The translations under genes were made by a program, and so were the position numbers. DNA of 64,000 bases from Paucibacter sp. B2R-40 (GTDB taxonomy: Bacteria > Pseudomonadota > Gammaproteobacteria > Burkholderiales > Burkholderiaceae_C), in NCBI RefSeq assembly GCF_025717555.1, contig NZ_JAJIRP010000012.1:17533-81532 (forward strand), in the 5' to 3' direction. Shown here one piece after another: positions 16,703 through 26,042 of the stretch; the first letter of the stretch is position 1; each line of letters starts with the position of its first letter. Under the pieces are notes generated by a model that searched no databases, was not told the DNA's origin, and saw only the letters and a program-made list of their open reading frames with translations.

Positions 16703-17137
16703 ATGGGAATGTTGTCAGAATTCAGAGAATTTGCCGTCAAGGGCAATGTGGTTGACTTGGCTGTCGGCGTGATCATCGGCGGCGCTTTCGGCAAGATCGT
16801 CGACTCTGTCGTCAAGGACTTGATCATGCCGGTCATTGGTCGCATTGTCGGCGGCCTGGATTTCTCGAACTACTTCATCACCTTGGCCAGCCCGCCGGCC
16901 GACTACAAAGGGCCCGCCACTTACGAAGCCCTCAGCAAAGCGGGCGTGCCTTTGTTTGCCTATGGCAGCTTCCTCACCGTGCTGCTGAATTTCATCATCC
17001 TCGCCTTCATCATTTTCATGATGATTCGGCAGATCAATCGACTCAAGCGCAGTGAGCCAGCCGCAGCGGAAGTGCCTGTCGTGACGCCCGAAGACATCGT
17101 CCTGCTGCGCGAGATTCGCGACTCGTTGAAGCGCTAA
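16703..17137 (+). CDS. mscL: Large-conductance mechanosensitive channel MscL
   Basis: Homopentameric channel that opens under membrane tension and releases solutes on osmotic downshock. The 144-aa product has the conserved start [28 protein letters not shown] (helix N and TM1), a periplasmic loop, TM2 ([19 protein letters not shown]) and a charged cytoplasmic helix ending [14 protein letters not shown] at 16703 with GGAG 6 nt upstream is used; an in-frame GTG at 16682 would add seven residues absent from the family. Divergent from petA. Confidence 0.95.
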   Translation: MGMLSEFREFAVKGNVVDLAVGVIIGGAFGKIVDSVVKDLIMPVIGRIVGGLDFSNYFITLASPPADYKGPATYEALSKAGVPLFAYGSFLTVLLNFIILAFIIFMMIRQINRLKRSEPAAAEVPVVTPEDIVLLREIRDSLKR

Positions 17138-17280
17138 GCCAGGCAAGCATCTGGCGGCCCCACTTGTAAGCGAAAGTTTCAGCGCAACAAGGCGTTAGCT
17201 ATTTGACAGTTGAGCCAGCCAATCTCGTCTCGCTGGCAGCGGCCAAGCGATTTAAGCTCGATACTTGCCTCATATAGACT

Positions 17281-19782
17281 GTGGCAACCAAGCTACAAAT
17301 ATCGCCAAGCAAATTCATGCACGCGCCCGAACTCAGTCGACTGAACCCTCATCTGGAAGCCGCCGTCCAGCGTATTCGCACGGCAGGCGACCAAGCAGCC
17401 GAACGCTGCGCCGAGGGTTTGGGGCTGTCCGCCCTTTCTGCGGGCCAAGTCAAACGGCGCGAGGCCTTGCTGGCGGCTCAGTTTTTGTTCCGCAAACAGC
17501 AAGCCTTGTTTGGTCAGCAGTTCTACCAGTCACTGCGCACCCAGTTGGGCCAGGAACAAACGGTCAAGGCTGACTCCGGCTCTGCTGCCAAGAAAGACTG
17601 GGGCGAGTTGTCCTTGATGGATGACGAGCAGGTCGACGCCTTGGTGGTCGGCGACCGCATCGGCCTGGCCATCGGCCATCAAAGCGAGTGGGAGTTGCGC
17701 GAAGTCGAGTCCTATATGAGCGGGCTGCGCATTGGAGAACGCAACCCGCTGCGCCCCGAATTGATAGGGCAAGCATTGCTGGCAGCGGTCCAGGCGGTCA
17801 CCGAGGAGGCTGACATCAGGCAAATCCTGATCGATGAGCTGACGCGTGCCCTGGCCCAGGAAATGCGCATTTGCTACGCAGACATCGCCGAACTGTTTCG
17901 CAATCGCGGCCTGCGTCCGCAAGATCTGCGCGTAAGAGGCTCTGATTCAAGCCCGTCCAGTCGCGCGCACACGCTGTCTGGTCATAGCCAGGCCGGCGCC
18001 TTGGATGAAGGGGCGAGCATTGGCGGCAAATTTGGCAACTCCGGACATTGCGGTGGCCATGGCCACGGCAGTGGCTTTGGTGGCGGCGGCGGTGGCGGTA
18101 GCACTGGCAGTGGGGGCGGCAACTTCGGCGGCGGGCCACAAGGCTATGCCTCCCAAGCCTCGGGCAGTCTGGGCGCTGTCGACGCCCAATTGATGGACTT
18201 GCTGCGTCGTTTGGCCCATGTGCCTACCGGACTAGCGGCTCCCGGTCTAAGTGTTCCCAGCCAAGGCCCAGCCCAATGGACGGCGGCTAGTGAAAATCAG
18301 CCTGGAGGCTACTCTCAGCTCGGCGAGCTGAGCTCGGGCGGGCGCTGGAACGAGGACTTCAGCGCTTCAAACTGGCAGGGCACAGCGCCCCCCAATTTGA
18401 TTCACCTGCACCGAGAGGAATTGCGCGAGGCAGCCACCGGGCGGCTCGACCACATGGTGATCGATGTGGTCAGCAGCTTGTTCGATCAAGTCTTGTCCGA
18501 CCCCAAGGTCCCGCCTCAGATGGCCCGGCTGCTCGCCAGCTTGCAATTGCCGGTCTTGCGCGCTGCGCTGGGCGATCAAACATTCTTTTCATCGCGTCGG
18601 CATCCGGTGCGCCGCTTCATCAATCGCATGGCTTCGCTCGCCTGTGCCTTTGATGATTTCAGCGAGGATCCAGGTCTGGCCTTCTTGGCCCATGTGCGGG
18701 AGCTGGTGCAGGACGTTGCCAACGGCGACTTTGATCGCATGGATGTTTACGAGAGCAAGCTGGATGCACTCGAACAGTTCATTGCCGATCAGGTCGGCAA
18801 GGCGCTGAGTCAACAAGGGGATGCCGCCACGCTGCTGGCCCGCAAAGAAGTCGATTTGCGCCTGCAGCAGCAATATTCAAAGCAACTGCAATCCGCCTTG
18901 ACGCCGGTTGCCATGCCGGATTTCATTCGCGACTTTTTGTCGCAGGCATGGAGTCAAGTCATCGTGCTGGTCAGCCGCGACAGCGCCAGCACGCCAGAGC
19001 GCACGCAACGCATACGGCAGTTTGGCCGCGACTTGGTCATGAGTGTGCAAGCCAAGGCCGGCACGGCCCAAAGGCAGGCTTTCTTGGGCGCATTGCCCAA
19101 GTTGATGCAGACCCTCAACGAAGGCCTGGACTTGATCGCCTGGCCAGAGCCCGCACGCAATGCCTTCTTCGGCCAACTGCTGCCCGCCCATGCCGAATCT
19201 TTGAAAGGCCAGGCCCTCAGCGCCCTTGAGGCCAATTTGCTGTCCAAGCAACTCGACGGCGTCTTTGGCAGCGCGCCGCCAGCCGAACAAGATTTGAGCG
19301 CCGATAGCGCTGGCGCCATGCCGCAAGATGCTGACTTGTCCGCGCGCTTGAGCGCCGCCGAGGCCGCGTCGCTGGGCCTGATCAAAGAGTCCGGCGTTGA
19401 TTGGTCAGGTGAGATTGACATCGACCTGAGCGCCGATGCGCCCTTGCAGGCGGTGGACATCAGCATCGAGGGCTTGCCCGCTGCCACCGACGCCCCCGAG
19501 CCCAGCGAGGGCGAGTTGCTGATCGAGCATTTGCAACTGGGTTTTGCCTATCAAATGCACACCGGCGATCAATGGCACAAGGTGCGGCTGGCCCATATCA
19601 GCGCCGGGCGCAGCTTTTTCATCTTCACGCAAGGCGCCAAGCATCAGGAAACGGTCACCATGACCGCACGCATGCTCAAGCGCCTATGCGAAGCCAAACG
19701 GATGCGCGCGTTCGAGAATGCCTACCTGATGGAGCGCGCCATCTCCCGTGCACGCAAGCAGTTAGCCGCCATCAAGGCCTGA
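17281..19782 (+). CDS. DUF1631 family protein with Gly/His-rich insert
   Basis: Large cytoplasmic protein of unknown function (833 aa) matching the DUF1631 family of beta- and gammaproteobacteria. Recognisable parts are the N-terminal helical region (LSLMDDEQVDALVVGDRI near 115, RNPLRPELIG near 155), a middle helical region, and a C-terminal part (about 740-833) with WHKVRLAHISAGRSFFIFT, resembling the PilZ-like tail seen in the family. Residues about 248-286 form a Gly/His/Ser tract (repeated G with HCGGHGHG) that looks like a flexible linker. Start is uncertain: GTG at 17281 is used; ATG at 17317 would shorten it by 12 residues. No operon partner is visible. Family is known; function is not. 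Confidence 0.75.
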   Translation: MATKLQISPSKFMHAPELSRLNPHLEAAVQRIRTAGDQAAERCAEGLGLSALSAGQVKRREALLAAQFLFRKQQALFGQQFYQSLRTQLGQEQTVKADSGSAAKKDWGELSLMDDEQVDALVVGDRIGLAIGHQSEWELREVESYMSGLRIGERNPLRPELIGQALLAAVQAVTEEADIRQILIDELTRALAQEMRICYADIAELFRNRGLRPQDLRVRGSDSSPSSRAHTLSGHSQAGALDEGASIGGKFGNSGHCGGHGHGSGFGGGGGGGSTGSGGGNFGGGPQGYASQASGSLGAVDAQLMDLLRRLAHVPTGLAAPGLSVPSQGPAQWTAASENQPGGYSQLGELSSGGRWNEDFSASNWQGTAPPNLIHLHREELREAATGRLDHMVIDVVSSLFDQVLSDPKVPPQMARLLASLQLPVLRAALGDQTFFSSRRHPVRRFINRMASLACAFDDFSEDPGLAFLAHVRELVQDVANGDFDRMDVYESKLDALEQFIADQVGKALSQQGDAATLLARKEVDLRLQQQYSKQLQSALTPVAMPDFIRDFLSQAWSQVIVLVSRDSASTPERTQRIRQFGRDLVMSVQAKAGTAQRQAFLGALPKLMQTLNEGLDLIAWPEPARNAFFGQLLPAHAESLKGQALSALEANLLSKQLDGVFGSAPPAEQDLSADSAGAMPQDADLSARLSAAEAASLGLIKESGVDWSGEIDIDLSADAPLQAVDISIEGLPAATDAPEPSEGELLIEHLQLGFAYQMHTGDQWHKVRLAHISAGRSFFIFTQGAKHQETVTMTARMLKRLCEAKRMRAFENAYLMERAISRARKQLAAIKA

Positions 19783-19812
19783 GGCTCTTGGCGGCTAGCG
19801 CCTACGCGGTTT

Positions 19813-20847
19813 TCAGGGCAGCAGTTCACAAGCCATATTCAATGCGGCCCTAAGGCTAGACGCATCGGCTCGGCCACTGCCGGCCAGATCAAAGGCAGTG
19901 CCGTGATCCGGACTGGTGCGCACAAAGGGCAGGCCCAAGGTCACATTGACGCCCTGCTCAACGCCCAGATATTTGACCGGGATCAGGCCATGGTCATGGG
20001 TCATGGCCACCACCACATCGAACTCGCCCGGGTGCCCTGCAGCATTGCGTGCCCGCATAAAGACGGTATCGGGCGCAAACGGGCCGCTGGCAGCGATACC
20101 TTCGGCGCGCGCCAGCGCGATCGCCGGCGCAATATGCAAAATCTCTTCATCGCCGAACAGGCCGCCCTCACCTGCATGAGGGTTCAAACCTGCCACGGCG
20201 ATGCGCGGCGCTGCAATGCCAAATTTCAGCATCGCAGCTTGTGCAATCCGCAAGGTCTCCAGCACGCTGTCGACATTGATCAGCTCGATCGCCTTGCGAA
20301 GCGAGCAGTGAATGGTCACCAACACGGTACGTAACTCGTTATTGGCGAGCATCATGCGCACCGGCGCGGGTGCGCCATCCAAGGCGGCCAAGGCCTGCAG
20401 CATCTCCGTGTGGCCCGGATAGCCGATGCCCGCCGCATGCAGCGCTTCCTTGTGGATAGGCGCCGTCACCAAAGCGTCGGCCGCGCCCGCCTGGATCGCA
20501 GCTACGGCCGCTTCTACGCAATGCGCTGCTGCTGCGCCTGCCTTTGCCGCGATCTGGCCGATAGCACAGTCCAGCAGCCCCTGCGGCAAGCCCTCGGGCT
20601 GCCAAAGCGCGACACTGTGAGGAGGCAAGTTTTCAAGCTCATCCAGCGAACTCAAGCGCAGCAAGGGCCGCTGCACGCCCGCCCAAGCCATCGCGCGGCG
20701 CATCACTGCGGCATCACCGACCACGCACAGCTGAGCGGCCATGCCGGCCTGCGGATGGCCAAGCGCCATGGCCACAATTTCCGGGCCGATACCGCACAGG
20801 TCGCCCATGGTGACCAAGACCCGCTTGCCGGCGTGCGACTTGCTCAT
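19813..20847 (-). CDS. pdxA: 4-hydroxythreonine-4-phosphate dehydrogenase PdxA
   Basis: NAD-dependent enzyme of the DXP-dependent pyridoxal phosphate pathway. The 344-aa product opens with VLVTMGDLCGIGPEIVAMAL, the typical PdxA start, and contains VTAPIHKEALHAAGIGYPGHTEML with the metal-binding His and phosphate-contacting residues, then VAGLNPHAGEGGLFGDEE and VAMTHDHGLIPVKYLG further on, supplying the remaining metal-site histidines. It overlaps the 3' end of the Nif3-like gene by 4 nt, so the two are translated from one mRNA. Burkholderiales often carry pdxA next to surA/rsmA; here the partner is different. Confidence 0.94.
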   Translation of the reverse strand: MSKSHAGKRVLVTMGDLCGIGPEIVAMALGHPQAGMAAQLCVVGDAAVMRRAMAWAGVQRPLLRLSSLDELENLPPHSVALWQPEGLPQGLLDCAIGQIAAKAGAAAAHCVEAAVAAIQAGAADALVTAPIHKEALHAAGIGYPGHTEMLQALAALDGAPAPVRMMLANNELRTVLVTIHCSLRKAIELINVDSVLETLRIAQAAMLKFGIAAPRIAVAGLNPHAGEGGLFGDEEILHIAPAIALARAEGIAASGPFAPDTVFMRARNAAGHPGEFDVVVAMTHDHGLIPVKYLGVEQGVNVTLGLPFVRTSPDHGTAFDLAGSGRADASSLRAALNMACELLP

Positions 20848-21593
20848 GCCGGATTCGCAATATCGATAAATTGCTGGGTCACGCCCAGCTCACGCGCCAA
20901 ATGCGCGGACACCGCCTGCACACCATAACGCTCGGTCGCATGGTGGCCGGCGGCAATGAAAGCAACCCCGGTCTCGGCCGCCAAATGGGCTTGCGGCTCG
21001 GAGATTTCGCCGGTCACAAAAGCATCCACGCCGGCCGCAATCGCGGCCTCAAAATAGCTTTGTGCGCCGCCCGTGCACCAGCCCAGTCGCCGCAGCGGGC
21101 GACCATCGCCGCCCACCACCAGCACCTGGCGCTGCAACTGCAACTCCAATTGCGAACTCAATTCGGGCAGCGACTGCGGCGCCGCCAAATTGCCGGCGAA
21201 GCCCAGCTCCTGCTCACCAAACCTAGCATCTGCCTGCCAGCCCATAAGCCGCCCAAGCTGCGCGTTATTGCCGAGTTCGGCATGCGTGTCGAGCGGCAAA
21301 TGGTAGGCGAACAAATTGACATCGGCGGCCAGCAAGCGAGCCAGTCGCTGCTTCATCCAGCCGGTGACGCGACCATCCTGGCCGCGCCAGAACAGACCAT
21401 GATGGACCAGGATCGCATCGGCGCCGGCCGCGATCGCGGCCTCGATCAACCCCAAGCTGGCGGTGACCCCGCAGACGATGTGCCGAATCTCGGCGCGACC
21501 CTCGACCTGCAAGCCGTTCGGCCCATAATCCTTGAACCGATCGACCTCCAGCAGGCGTTTCAGATGGAGATCGATGACGTGACGTTGAGGCAT
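20844..21593 (-). CDS. Nif3-like dinuclear metal centre protein (YbgI family)
   Basis: Hexameric, toroidal protein with a dinuclear metal site; proposed as a GTP cyclohydrolase I type 2 relative, but function remains unsettled. The 249-aa product shows FKDYGPNGLQVEGRAEIRHI, ADAILVHHGLFW (metal-binding histidines), AYHLPLDTHAELGNNAQL and, near the end, AAGHHATERYGVQAV with the second metal motif. No Shine-Dalgarno is visible before the ATG. Its start lies only 15 nt from the start of the divergent DegS-like gene, so its promoter must be inside that gene. It overlaps pdxA by 4 nt. Confidence 0.9.
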   Translation of the reverse strand: MPQRHVIDLHLKRLLEVDRFKDYGPNGLQVEGRAEIRHIVCGVTASLGLIEAAIAAGADAILVHHGLFWRGQDGRVTGWMKQRLARLLAADVNLFAYHLPLDTHAELGNNAQLGRLMGWQADARFGEQELGFAGNLAAPQSLPELSSQLELQLQRQVLVVGGDGRPLRRLGWCTGGAQSYFEAAIAAGVDAFVTGEISEPQAHLAAETGVAFIAAGHHATERYGVQAVSAHLARELGVTQQFIDIANPA

Positions 21594-21608
21594 GGGGAGA
21601 TTTTGCGA

Positions 21609-22805
21609 GTGCGTAAGCTTTGGTTGATTTTCGCTCAGACCACGACCGTGGTGATGGCCATTCTTTTTGTGCTGAGCACGCTCAAGCCCGAATGGCTGCG
21701 CCCAACCACGAATCCAGCCTTACCTGCGGCCAATCAACCGGCATTGTCGGCCGCCTACCCGCCCGCCCTCGCAGCCAGCAGCGGGCAGCGCGCCGGCTAT
21801 AGCCTGGCTTCACGCCGCGCCGCGCCCGCCGTCGTCAGCATCACCGCCAACAAGGCGCCGCCGCGCAATAGCGAAGCTCAAGACCCCTGGTTCAAATTCC
21901 ACTTCGGGCAGCGTGGCCGGGGCAAAGAAGCTGTGCGACCGCAAACCGGCTTGGGCTCGGGCGTGATCGTCTCCGCCGACGGCTATTTGCTGACGAATAA
22001 TCATGTGGTCGAAGGCGCCTCGGACATCGACGTGATGCTGACCGATGGCCGCCAAGCGCGCGCCACGCTGATCGGCACCGACCCAGAAAGCGATTTGGCA
22101 GTCTTGAAGATAGCGCTCGAACGCCTGCCTGTGATTCACCTCGGCACGGCGGACAGCTTGCAAGTCGGCGATGTGGTGCTGGCCATAGGCAACCCCTTCA
22201 ACGTCGGGCAGACGGTGACCTCGGGCATCGTCAGCGCGCTGGGTCGCAGCCAGTTGGGCATCAATACCTTCGAGAACTTCATTCAAACCGATGCGGCCAT
22301 CAACCCCGGCAATTCGGGCGGTGCGCTGGTCGACGTAGACGGCAACTTGGTCGGCATCAACACTGCGATTTACTCACGCAATGGCGGCAGCCTCGGCATC
22401 GGTTTTGCCATTCCGATCAGCTCGGCGCGGCTGGTAATGGACGCCTTGTTGCGCGACGGTGAGGTCGCGCGGGGCTGGATCGGCGTGCAGACTCGCGAGC
22501 TCACGCCTGAGTTTGCCGAGGCCTTCAAGCTGCCGTTGACGTCAGGTGTGCTGATCAGTGGTGTGCTGGCCAATGCGCCGGCCGCCAAGGCTGGCGTCAA
22601 GCCAGGCGATGTGATGACCAAGGTGGGCCGTACCGCCGTCCAAAATCCGGCTCAGCTATTGGCGGCGGTGGCGGCGTTGCCGCCACTCAAGCCGGCGACA
22701 CTGGCCGTACAACGTGGCGAGCGGCAGATCGAGATTGAGGTCATGGTGGGGCAGCGGCCCAAGCCACAGCCACAGCCGCTACAGGCCTCGGACGGCGAGC
22801 GCTAG
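21609..22805 (+). CDS. Membrane-anchored HtrA/DegS-like serine protease
   Basis: Periplasmic S1C protease tethered by one N-terminal helix, likely a stress sensor or quality-control protease. The 398-aa product has a membrane anchor (about 4-23), an Ala/Pro-rich linker, a trypsin-like domain with catalytic H132 (LTNNHVV), D162 (ESDLAVLK) and S236 (NPGNSGGAL), and a single PDZ domain (about 285-380). GTG at 21609 is chosen because GGGGAG lies 9 nt upstream; TTG at 21603 is too close to it. The frame remains open far upstream (to 20871), but that part is antisense to the Nif3 gene. A single PDZ and an anchor favour DegS/AlgW type over DegP. No rseA or sigma-E gene is nearby. It converges with tatC. 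Confidence 0.9.
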   Translation: MRKLWLIFAQTTTVVMAILFVLSTLKPEWLRPTTNPALPAANQPALSAAYPPALAASSGQRAGYSLASRRAAPAVVSITANKAPPRNSEAQDPWFKFHFGQRGRGKEAVRPQTGLGSGVIVSADGYLLTNNHVVEGASDIDVMLTDGRQARATLIGTDPESDLAVLKIALERLPVIHLGTADSLQVGDVVLAIGNPFNVGQTVTSGIVSALGRSQLGINTFENFIQTDAAINPGNSGGALVDVDGNLVGINTAIYSRNGGSLGIGFAIPISSARLVMDALLRDGEVARGWIGVQTRELTPEFAEAFKLPLTSGVLISGVLANAPAAKAGVKPGDVMTKVGRTAVQNPAQLLAAVAALPPLKPATLAVQRGERQIEIEVMVGQRPKPQPQPLQASDGER

Positions 22806-22827
22806 GCCCAGCGCTAGACCCGGCACC

Positions 22828-23604
22828 TCAAGCTTGCTCGTCCGGTGCCTTCGAATACTGGTTGAAATAGCCGGCCGCGAAGACACCGAGCTCATACAAG
22901 ATGCACATCGGAATCGCCAGCGCCAGCTGCGACACCACATCGGGTGGCGTGATGATGGCGGCAATCACGAAGGCCAAGACAATGAAGTAGCCGCGAAATT
23001 CGCGCAACTTTTCGACCGTCACCAAGCCCATGCGGACCAGCAAGACCACCACGATCGGCACCTCAAACGCCGCGCCGAAGGCAATGAACATCGACAACAC
23101 AAAACTCAGATAGGCCTCGATATCGGGCGCCGCCGTGATGCTCTTGGGCGCAAAGCTCTGGATGAATTTAAAAACCTGCCCGAACACAAAGAAGTAGCAA
23201 AACGCCACGCCAATGAAGAACAACACGGTGCTGGAAAACACCAAGGGCAGCACCAGACGCTTTTCATGCGAGTACAAACCCGGCGCCACAAAAGCCCAGA
23301 TTTGATAGAGCACGATGGGCAAGGCAATCATGAACGCCGCCATCAAGGTGATCTTCAAAGGCACCAAAAAGGGCGAGATCACATTGGTCGCGATCAGCGT
23401 CGAGCCGGCCGGCAATTGCGCCACCAAGGGTGCCGCCAGCATGTCATACAAGGCCGAGGGGCCAGGGAAGAAAGCCAACACACCGAAGGCAATTGCCACC
23501 GCAATCGAAGCGCGCACCAAACGGTCGCGCAATTCGATCAGGTGGGAGACAAAGGGTTGTTCGGTGCCGGCGAGTTCGTCGTCGGGCTTGCTGTCATTGC
23601 TCAT
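22828..23604 (-). CDS. tatC: Sec-independent protein translocase TatC
   Basis: Polytopic receptor of the twin-arginine translocase, which binds RR signal peptides together with TatB. The 258-aa product has the conserved amphipathic start PFVSHLIELRDRLVRA, six predicted membrane helices, and FPGPSALYDMLAAPLVAQLP plus FIQSFAPKSI loops of the family. Last gene of tatA-tatB-tatC (34 nt after tatB). Tat substrates in this window include the Rieske protein and probably the molybdenum hydroxylase large subunit. Confidence 0.96.
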   Translation of the reverse strand: MSNDSKPDDELAGTEQPFVSHLIELRDRLVRASIAVAIAFGVLAFFPGPSALYDMLAAPLVAQLPAGSTLIATNVISPFLVPLKITLMAAFMIALPIVLYQIWAFVAPGLYSHEKRLVLPLVFSSTVLFFIGVAFCYFFVFGQVFKFIQSFAPKSITAAPDIEAYLSFVLSMFIAFGAAFEVPIVVVLLVRMGLVTVEKLREFRGYFIVLAFVIAAIITPPDVVSQLALAIPMCILYELGVFAAGYFNQYSKAPDEQA

Positions 23605-23638
23605 GCGGAATTGGCGTCGCTATCTGGCTTGATTCAAT

Positions 23639-24136
23639 TTAGGTCGGACGGCGAAGCGCTGCGCCAACAGGACGGTAGCGTGCCACCCTGGCCGCGCCGG
23701 ATTGCGCATGACGGCGCACGCCTTGCTGCTGCTTGTACCACTGCGGCATGGCACCACGCTTCAAACGCCAGTTCTTCTTGGGTCGCTTATAAGCCGGGAC
23801 ACCGAAGGCGTTCCCCTCATAACCATGCCCACCGGCGATGCTGTTATCGCCGAGATCGGACCAAGTCTGCGCGAACGCCTGATTCGCACCATCGACCTCT
23901 TGCTGAACAGCCTGGCCCACATCGCGTGCCGCTGTCTCCATCTCGGTCTTCATCTTCTTGAGCTCTTCGAGCTCGATCGAGCGGCTCACCTCGGCCTTGA
24001 CGTCAGACACATAGCGCTGCGCCTTGCCGATCAGGTGGCCGACGGTACGCGCCACCCGAGGCAGACGCTCGGGGCCGATCACGATCAGGGCCACCGCGCC
24101 TATCAGCGCCAGCTTGTCAAATCCGAAGTCAATCAT
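23639..24136 (-). CDS. tatB: Sec-independent protein translocase TatB
   Basis: Single-span Tat component that forms the substrate-binding complex with TatC. The 165-aa product starts [33 protein letters not shown], the typical TatB membrane helix with its Gly-Pro hinge followed by an amphipathic helix, then a charged coiled region ([20 protein letters not shown]) and a poorly conserved Arg/Pro-rich tail. Between tatA (22 nt) and tatC (34 nt). Confidence 0.94.
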   Translation of the reverse strand: MIDFGFDKLALIGAVALIVIGPERLPRVARTVGHLIGKAQRYVSDVKAEVSRSIELEELKKMKTEMETAARDVGQAVQQEVDGANQAFAQTWSDLGDNSIAGGHGYEGNAFGVPAYKRPKKNWRLKRGAMPQWYKQQQGVRRHAQSGAARVARYRPVGAALRRPT

Positions 24137-24158
24137 GCAGCGTCAAACCGGCTGTCCA

Positions 24159-24401
24159 TCAAGACTTGGTCTTGGCCTCGACGTCCACCGTATTGCTGTC
24201 GGCCGTCTTATTGCTGGTAACTTGTTGCGCAGGGGCGGTCGACGTCGGGGCTGCGTCTGCACCACCGTCCTTCATACCGTCTTTAAAGCCTTTGACGGCA
24301 CCACCCAGGTCGCTGCCGATGTTCTTGAGCTTCTTGGTGCCAAACACCAGCACGACGATCACCAACACGATCAGCCAGTGCCAAATACTAAACGAACCCA
24401 T
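24159..24401 (-). CDS. tatA: Sec-independent protein translocase TatA
   Basis: Pore-forming or membrane-thinning Tat subunit. The 80-aa product has the short membrane helix [17 protein letters not shown], then [22 protein letters not shown], the hallmark amphipathic helix, and an unconserved tail. It lies 104 nt downstream of hinT and leads tatABC; the longer gap suggests a possible internal promoter. Confidence 0.95.
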   Translation of the reverse strand: MGSFSIWHWLIVLVIVVLVFGTKKLKNIGSDLGGAVKGFKDGMKDGGADAAPTSTAPAQQVTSNKTADSNTVDVEAKTKS

Positions 24402-24505
24402 TATTCAACTCCTACAGACAATCTTGGCATTCTAGTTGGGCCACATGACAAATCGCTCGGGCGACATATGACGATGTCACAGATCAAACCTCGCTAAATG
24501 CTTGA

Positions 24506-24847
24506 TCAACCTTTCAGCCAGGGCCGCGGCCCACCCATCACATGCATATGCAGGTGGTAGACCTCTTGGCCGCCGTCCGGCCCGGTGTTGATGACGGTAC
24601 GAAAGCCATTCGTCACCCCCAGCTCCCGCATCAGCTTGGGCGCCAGCACCGCCATATGACCCAGCAATTGTTGATGCTCCGGCCCCACATCGCTCATCAT
24701 TGCGATGTGCTGCTTGGGCACGATCAGCAGATGCACGGGCGCCCAGGGGTGGATGTCATGAAAGGCCAGCACCAATTCATCCTCATAGGCCTTGCGGCTG
24801 GGGATCTGGCCAGCGATGATTTTGCAGAACAGGCAGTCGTGTGACAT
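24506..24847 (-). CDS. hinT: Histidine triad nucleotide-binding protein (HinT)
   Basis: HIT-family purine nucleoside phosphoramidase. The 113-aa product has CLFCKIIAGQIPS at the start, LIVPKQHIAMM in the middle, and the histidine triad YHLHMHVMGG near the end, containing the catalytic His. It sits in the his-tat cluster, 15 nt after the small membrane-protein gene, a conserved betaproteobacterial order. Physiological substrate unknown. Confidence 0.94.
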   Translation of the reverse strand: MSHDCLFCKIIAGQIPSRKAYEDELVLAFHDIHPWAPVHLLIVPKQHIAMMSDVGPEHQQLLGHMAVLAPKLMRELGVTNGFRTVINTGPDGGQEVYHLHMHVMGGPRPWLKG

Positions 24848-24862
24848 AACTTTGATCCAGAT

Positions 24863-25258
24863 TCAGGGCATGGCGCGGCCAGCATTCATCGCGGTCCAGC
24901 CGCGCACAATGCGGTAGAGGAACCAGAGCGACACGAGGGCCCAGGCTATCCAGCCGGGCACGAAAAAGAGCAAAAACAAAGGGCTGGTCAACACATAAAG
25001 CGCGCCCGCCCACAAAACGCTGCGCAGCCGCCAGCTGAAATGCGTGGCCTGCCAACTGCCCCGGGCCTCATCGCGCTTGATCAGATCGATCAACACCGCC
25101 ACCAGCAACAGAAAGACGCTGGCTTGCACGCCGGGCACCACGGCCCCCACGGCCACCACCCCATGCAGCAAGTAACTCAGCACGCCGACGCCGCGCAGGC
25201 TGCGTTCGCGCTCGCTGTCCAAGCCCATGCTTTGCACCGCCTCGTTTGCGTCAGTCAT
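24863..25258 (-). CDS. DUF4870-like small membrane protein
   Basis: The 131-aa product has three to four predicted membrane helices ([70 protein letters not shown]) and a cytoplasmic start. The pattern resembles the DUF4870 family, whose function is unknown. ATG at 25258 overlaps the hisE stop by 8 nt, indicating translational coupling; an upstream ATG at 25294 would overlap hisE much further. It is regularly found between hisE and hinT in Burkholderiales, by my recollection. Confidence 0.75.
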   Translation of the reverse strand: MTDANEAVQSMGLDSERERSLRGVGVLSYLLHGVVAVGAVVPGVQASVFLLLVAVLIDLIKRDEARGSWQATHFSWRLRSVLWAGALYVLTSPLFLLFFVPGWIAWALVSLWFLYRIVRGWTAMNAGRAMP

Positions 25259-25625
25259 TCGGTTCTTCCTGCTGCGTTTTGCCGCGCTGGGCAAATTCTT
25301 GCAAACCCGACAAACCCTCGCGGCGCGCCAGTTCCGCCAGCACCTGCTCGGGCTTCAAGCCAAAGTGGCTGAGGGCGATGATGGAGTGGAACCACAGATC
25401 GGCCACCTCATAGACCAGCTTTTGCGGCTCGCCATCCTTGGCGGCCATCACCGTCTCGGTGGCCTCCTCGCCGATCTTCTTCAGAATGGCATCCAGCCCC
25501 TTGTCGAACAGCTTGGCCACGTAACTGACGGCCGGGTCGCCGCCATTGCCGGGCTTGCGGGATTCGATCACGGCCGCAATGCGGGCCAAAGTGTTGTCGC
25601 CGACTTGGCCTTGCTGTTCACTCAT
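25251..25625 (-). CDS. hisE: Phosphoribosyl-ATP diphosphatase HisE
   Basis: Second step of histidine biosynthesis: PR-ATP to PR-AMP plus pyrophosphate. The 124-aa product has the all-alpha MazG-like fold with [24 protein letters not shown] and [20 protein letters not shown], the magnesium-binding Glu/Asp motifs. Start overlaps the hisI stop by 4 nt. It is a separate polypeptide rather than the HisIE fusion found in enterobacteria. Confidence 0.96.
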   Translation of the reverse strand: MSEQQGQVGDNTLARIAAVIESRKPGNGGDPAVSYVAKLFDKGLDAILKKIGEEATETVMAAKDGEPQKLVYEVADLWFHSIIALSHFGLKPEQVLAELARREGLSGLQEFAQRGKTQQEEPND

Positions 25626-26020
25626 TTATAGATTCTCTCGGGGTCTTTGAGCACCGGCTCAACCGCCAGCCAATCATCTTGCTCCAGGCGCTGATAAAAG
25701 CAGGAATGCCGCCCGGTATGGCAGGCAATGCCGGGAGCACCTGGACTTTGGCCGTTCTGGGTGATTTTCAAGAGCACGACATCGTTGTCGCAATCCAGCC
25801 GCATTTCGTGCACAGTCTGCGTATGGCCCGACTCCTCGCCCTTGTGCCAGAGCCTGGCCCTGGAGCGGCTCCAGTACACCGCCTCGCCGAGCTCCTGGGT
25901 GCGCGCCAGCGCCGCGCGGTTCATCCAGGCAAACATCACCACATCACCGCTGCTGCGCTCCTGTGCGATCACCGGCACCAGGCCGTTGGCATCCCATTTG
26001 ATTTGATCCAACCAGTTCAT
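25622..26020 (-). CDS. hisI: Phosphoribosyl-AMP cyclohydrolase HisI
   Basis: Third step of histidine biosynthesis, a zinc/magnesium enzyme that opens the adenine ring of PR-AMP. The 132-aa product has [40 protein letters not shown] and the metal motif [13 protein letters not shown] followed by [10 protein letters not shown], with the conserved cysteines. The ATG at 26020 is used; the frame extends upstream to 26230 but the extra part is antisense to the MutT gene. Remaining his genes, normally hisHAF upstream, are not in this window: a Nudix gene comes first instead. Confidence 0.95.
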   Translation of the reverse strand: MNWLDQIKWDANGLVPVIAQERSSGDVVMFAWMNRAALARTQELGEAVYWSRSRARLWHKGEESGHTQTVHEMRLDCDNDVVLLKITQNGQSPGAPGIACHTGRHSCFYQRLEQDDWLAVEPVLKDPERIYK

Positions 26021-26042
26021 GGGCTTCAGTGTAATGGTGGCT

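Noticed and set aside
20871-21608. Upstream extension of the DegS-like reading frame by about 246 codons
   Set aside because: The segment is antisense to the Nif3-like gene and has no protease homology; a start with good Shine-Dalgarno exists at 21609.
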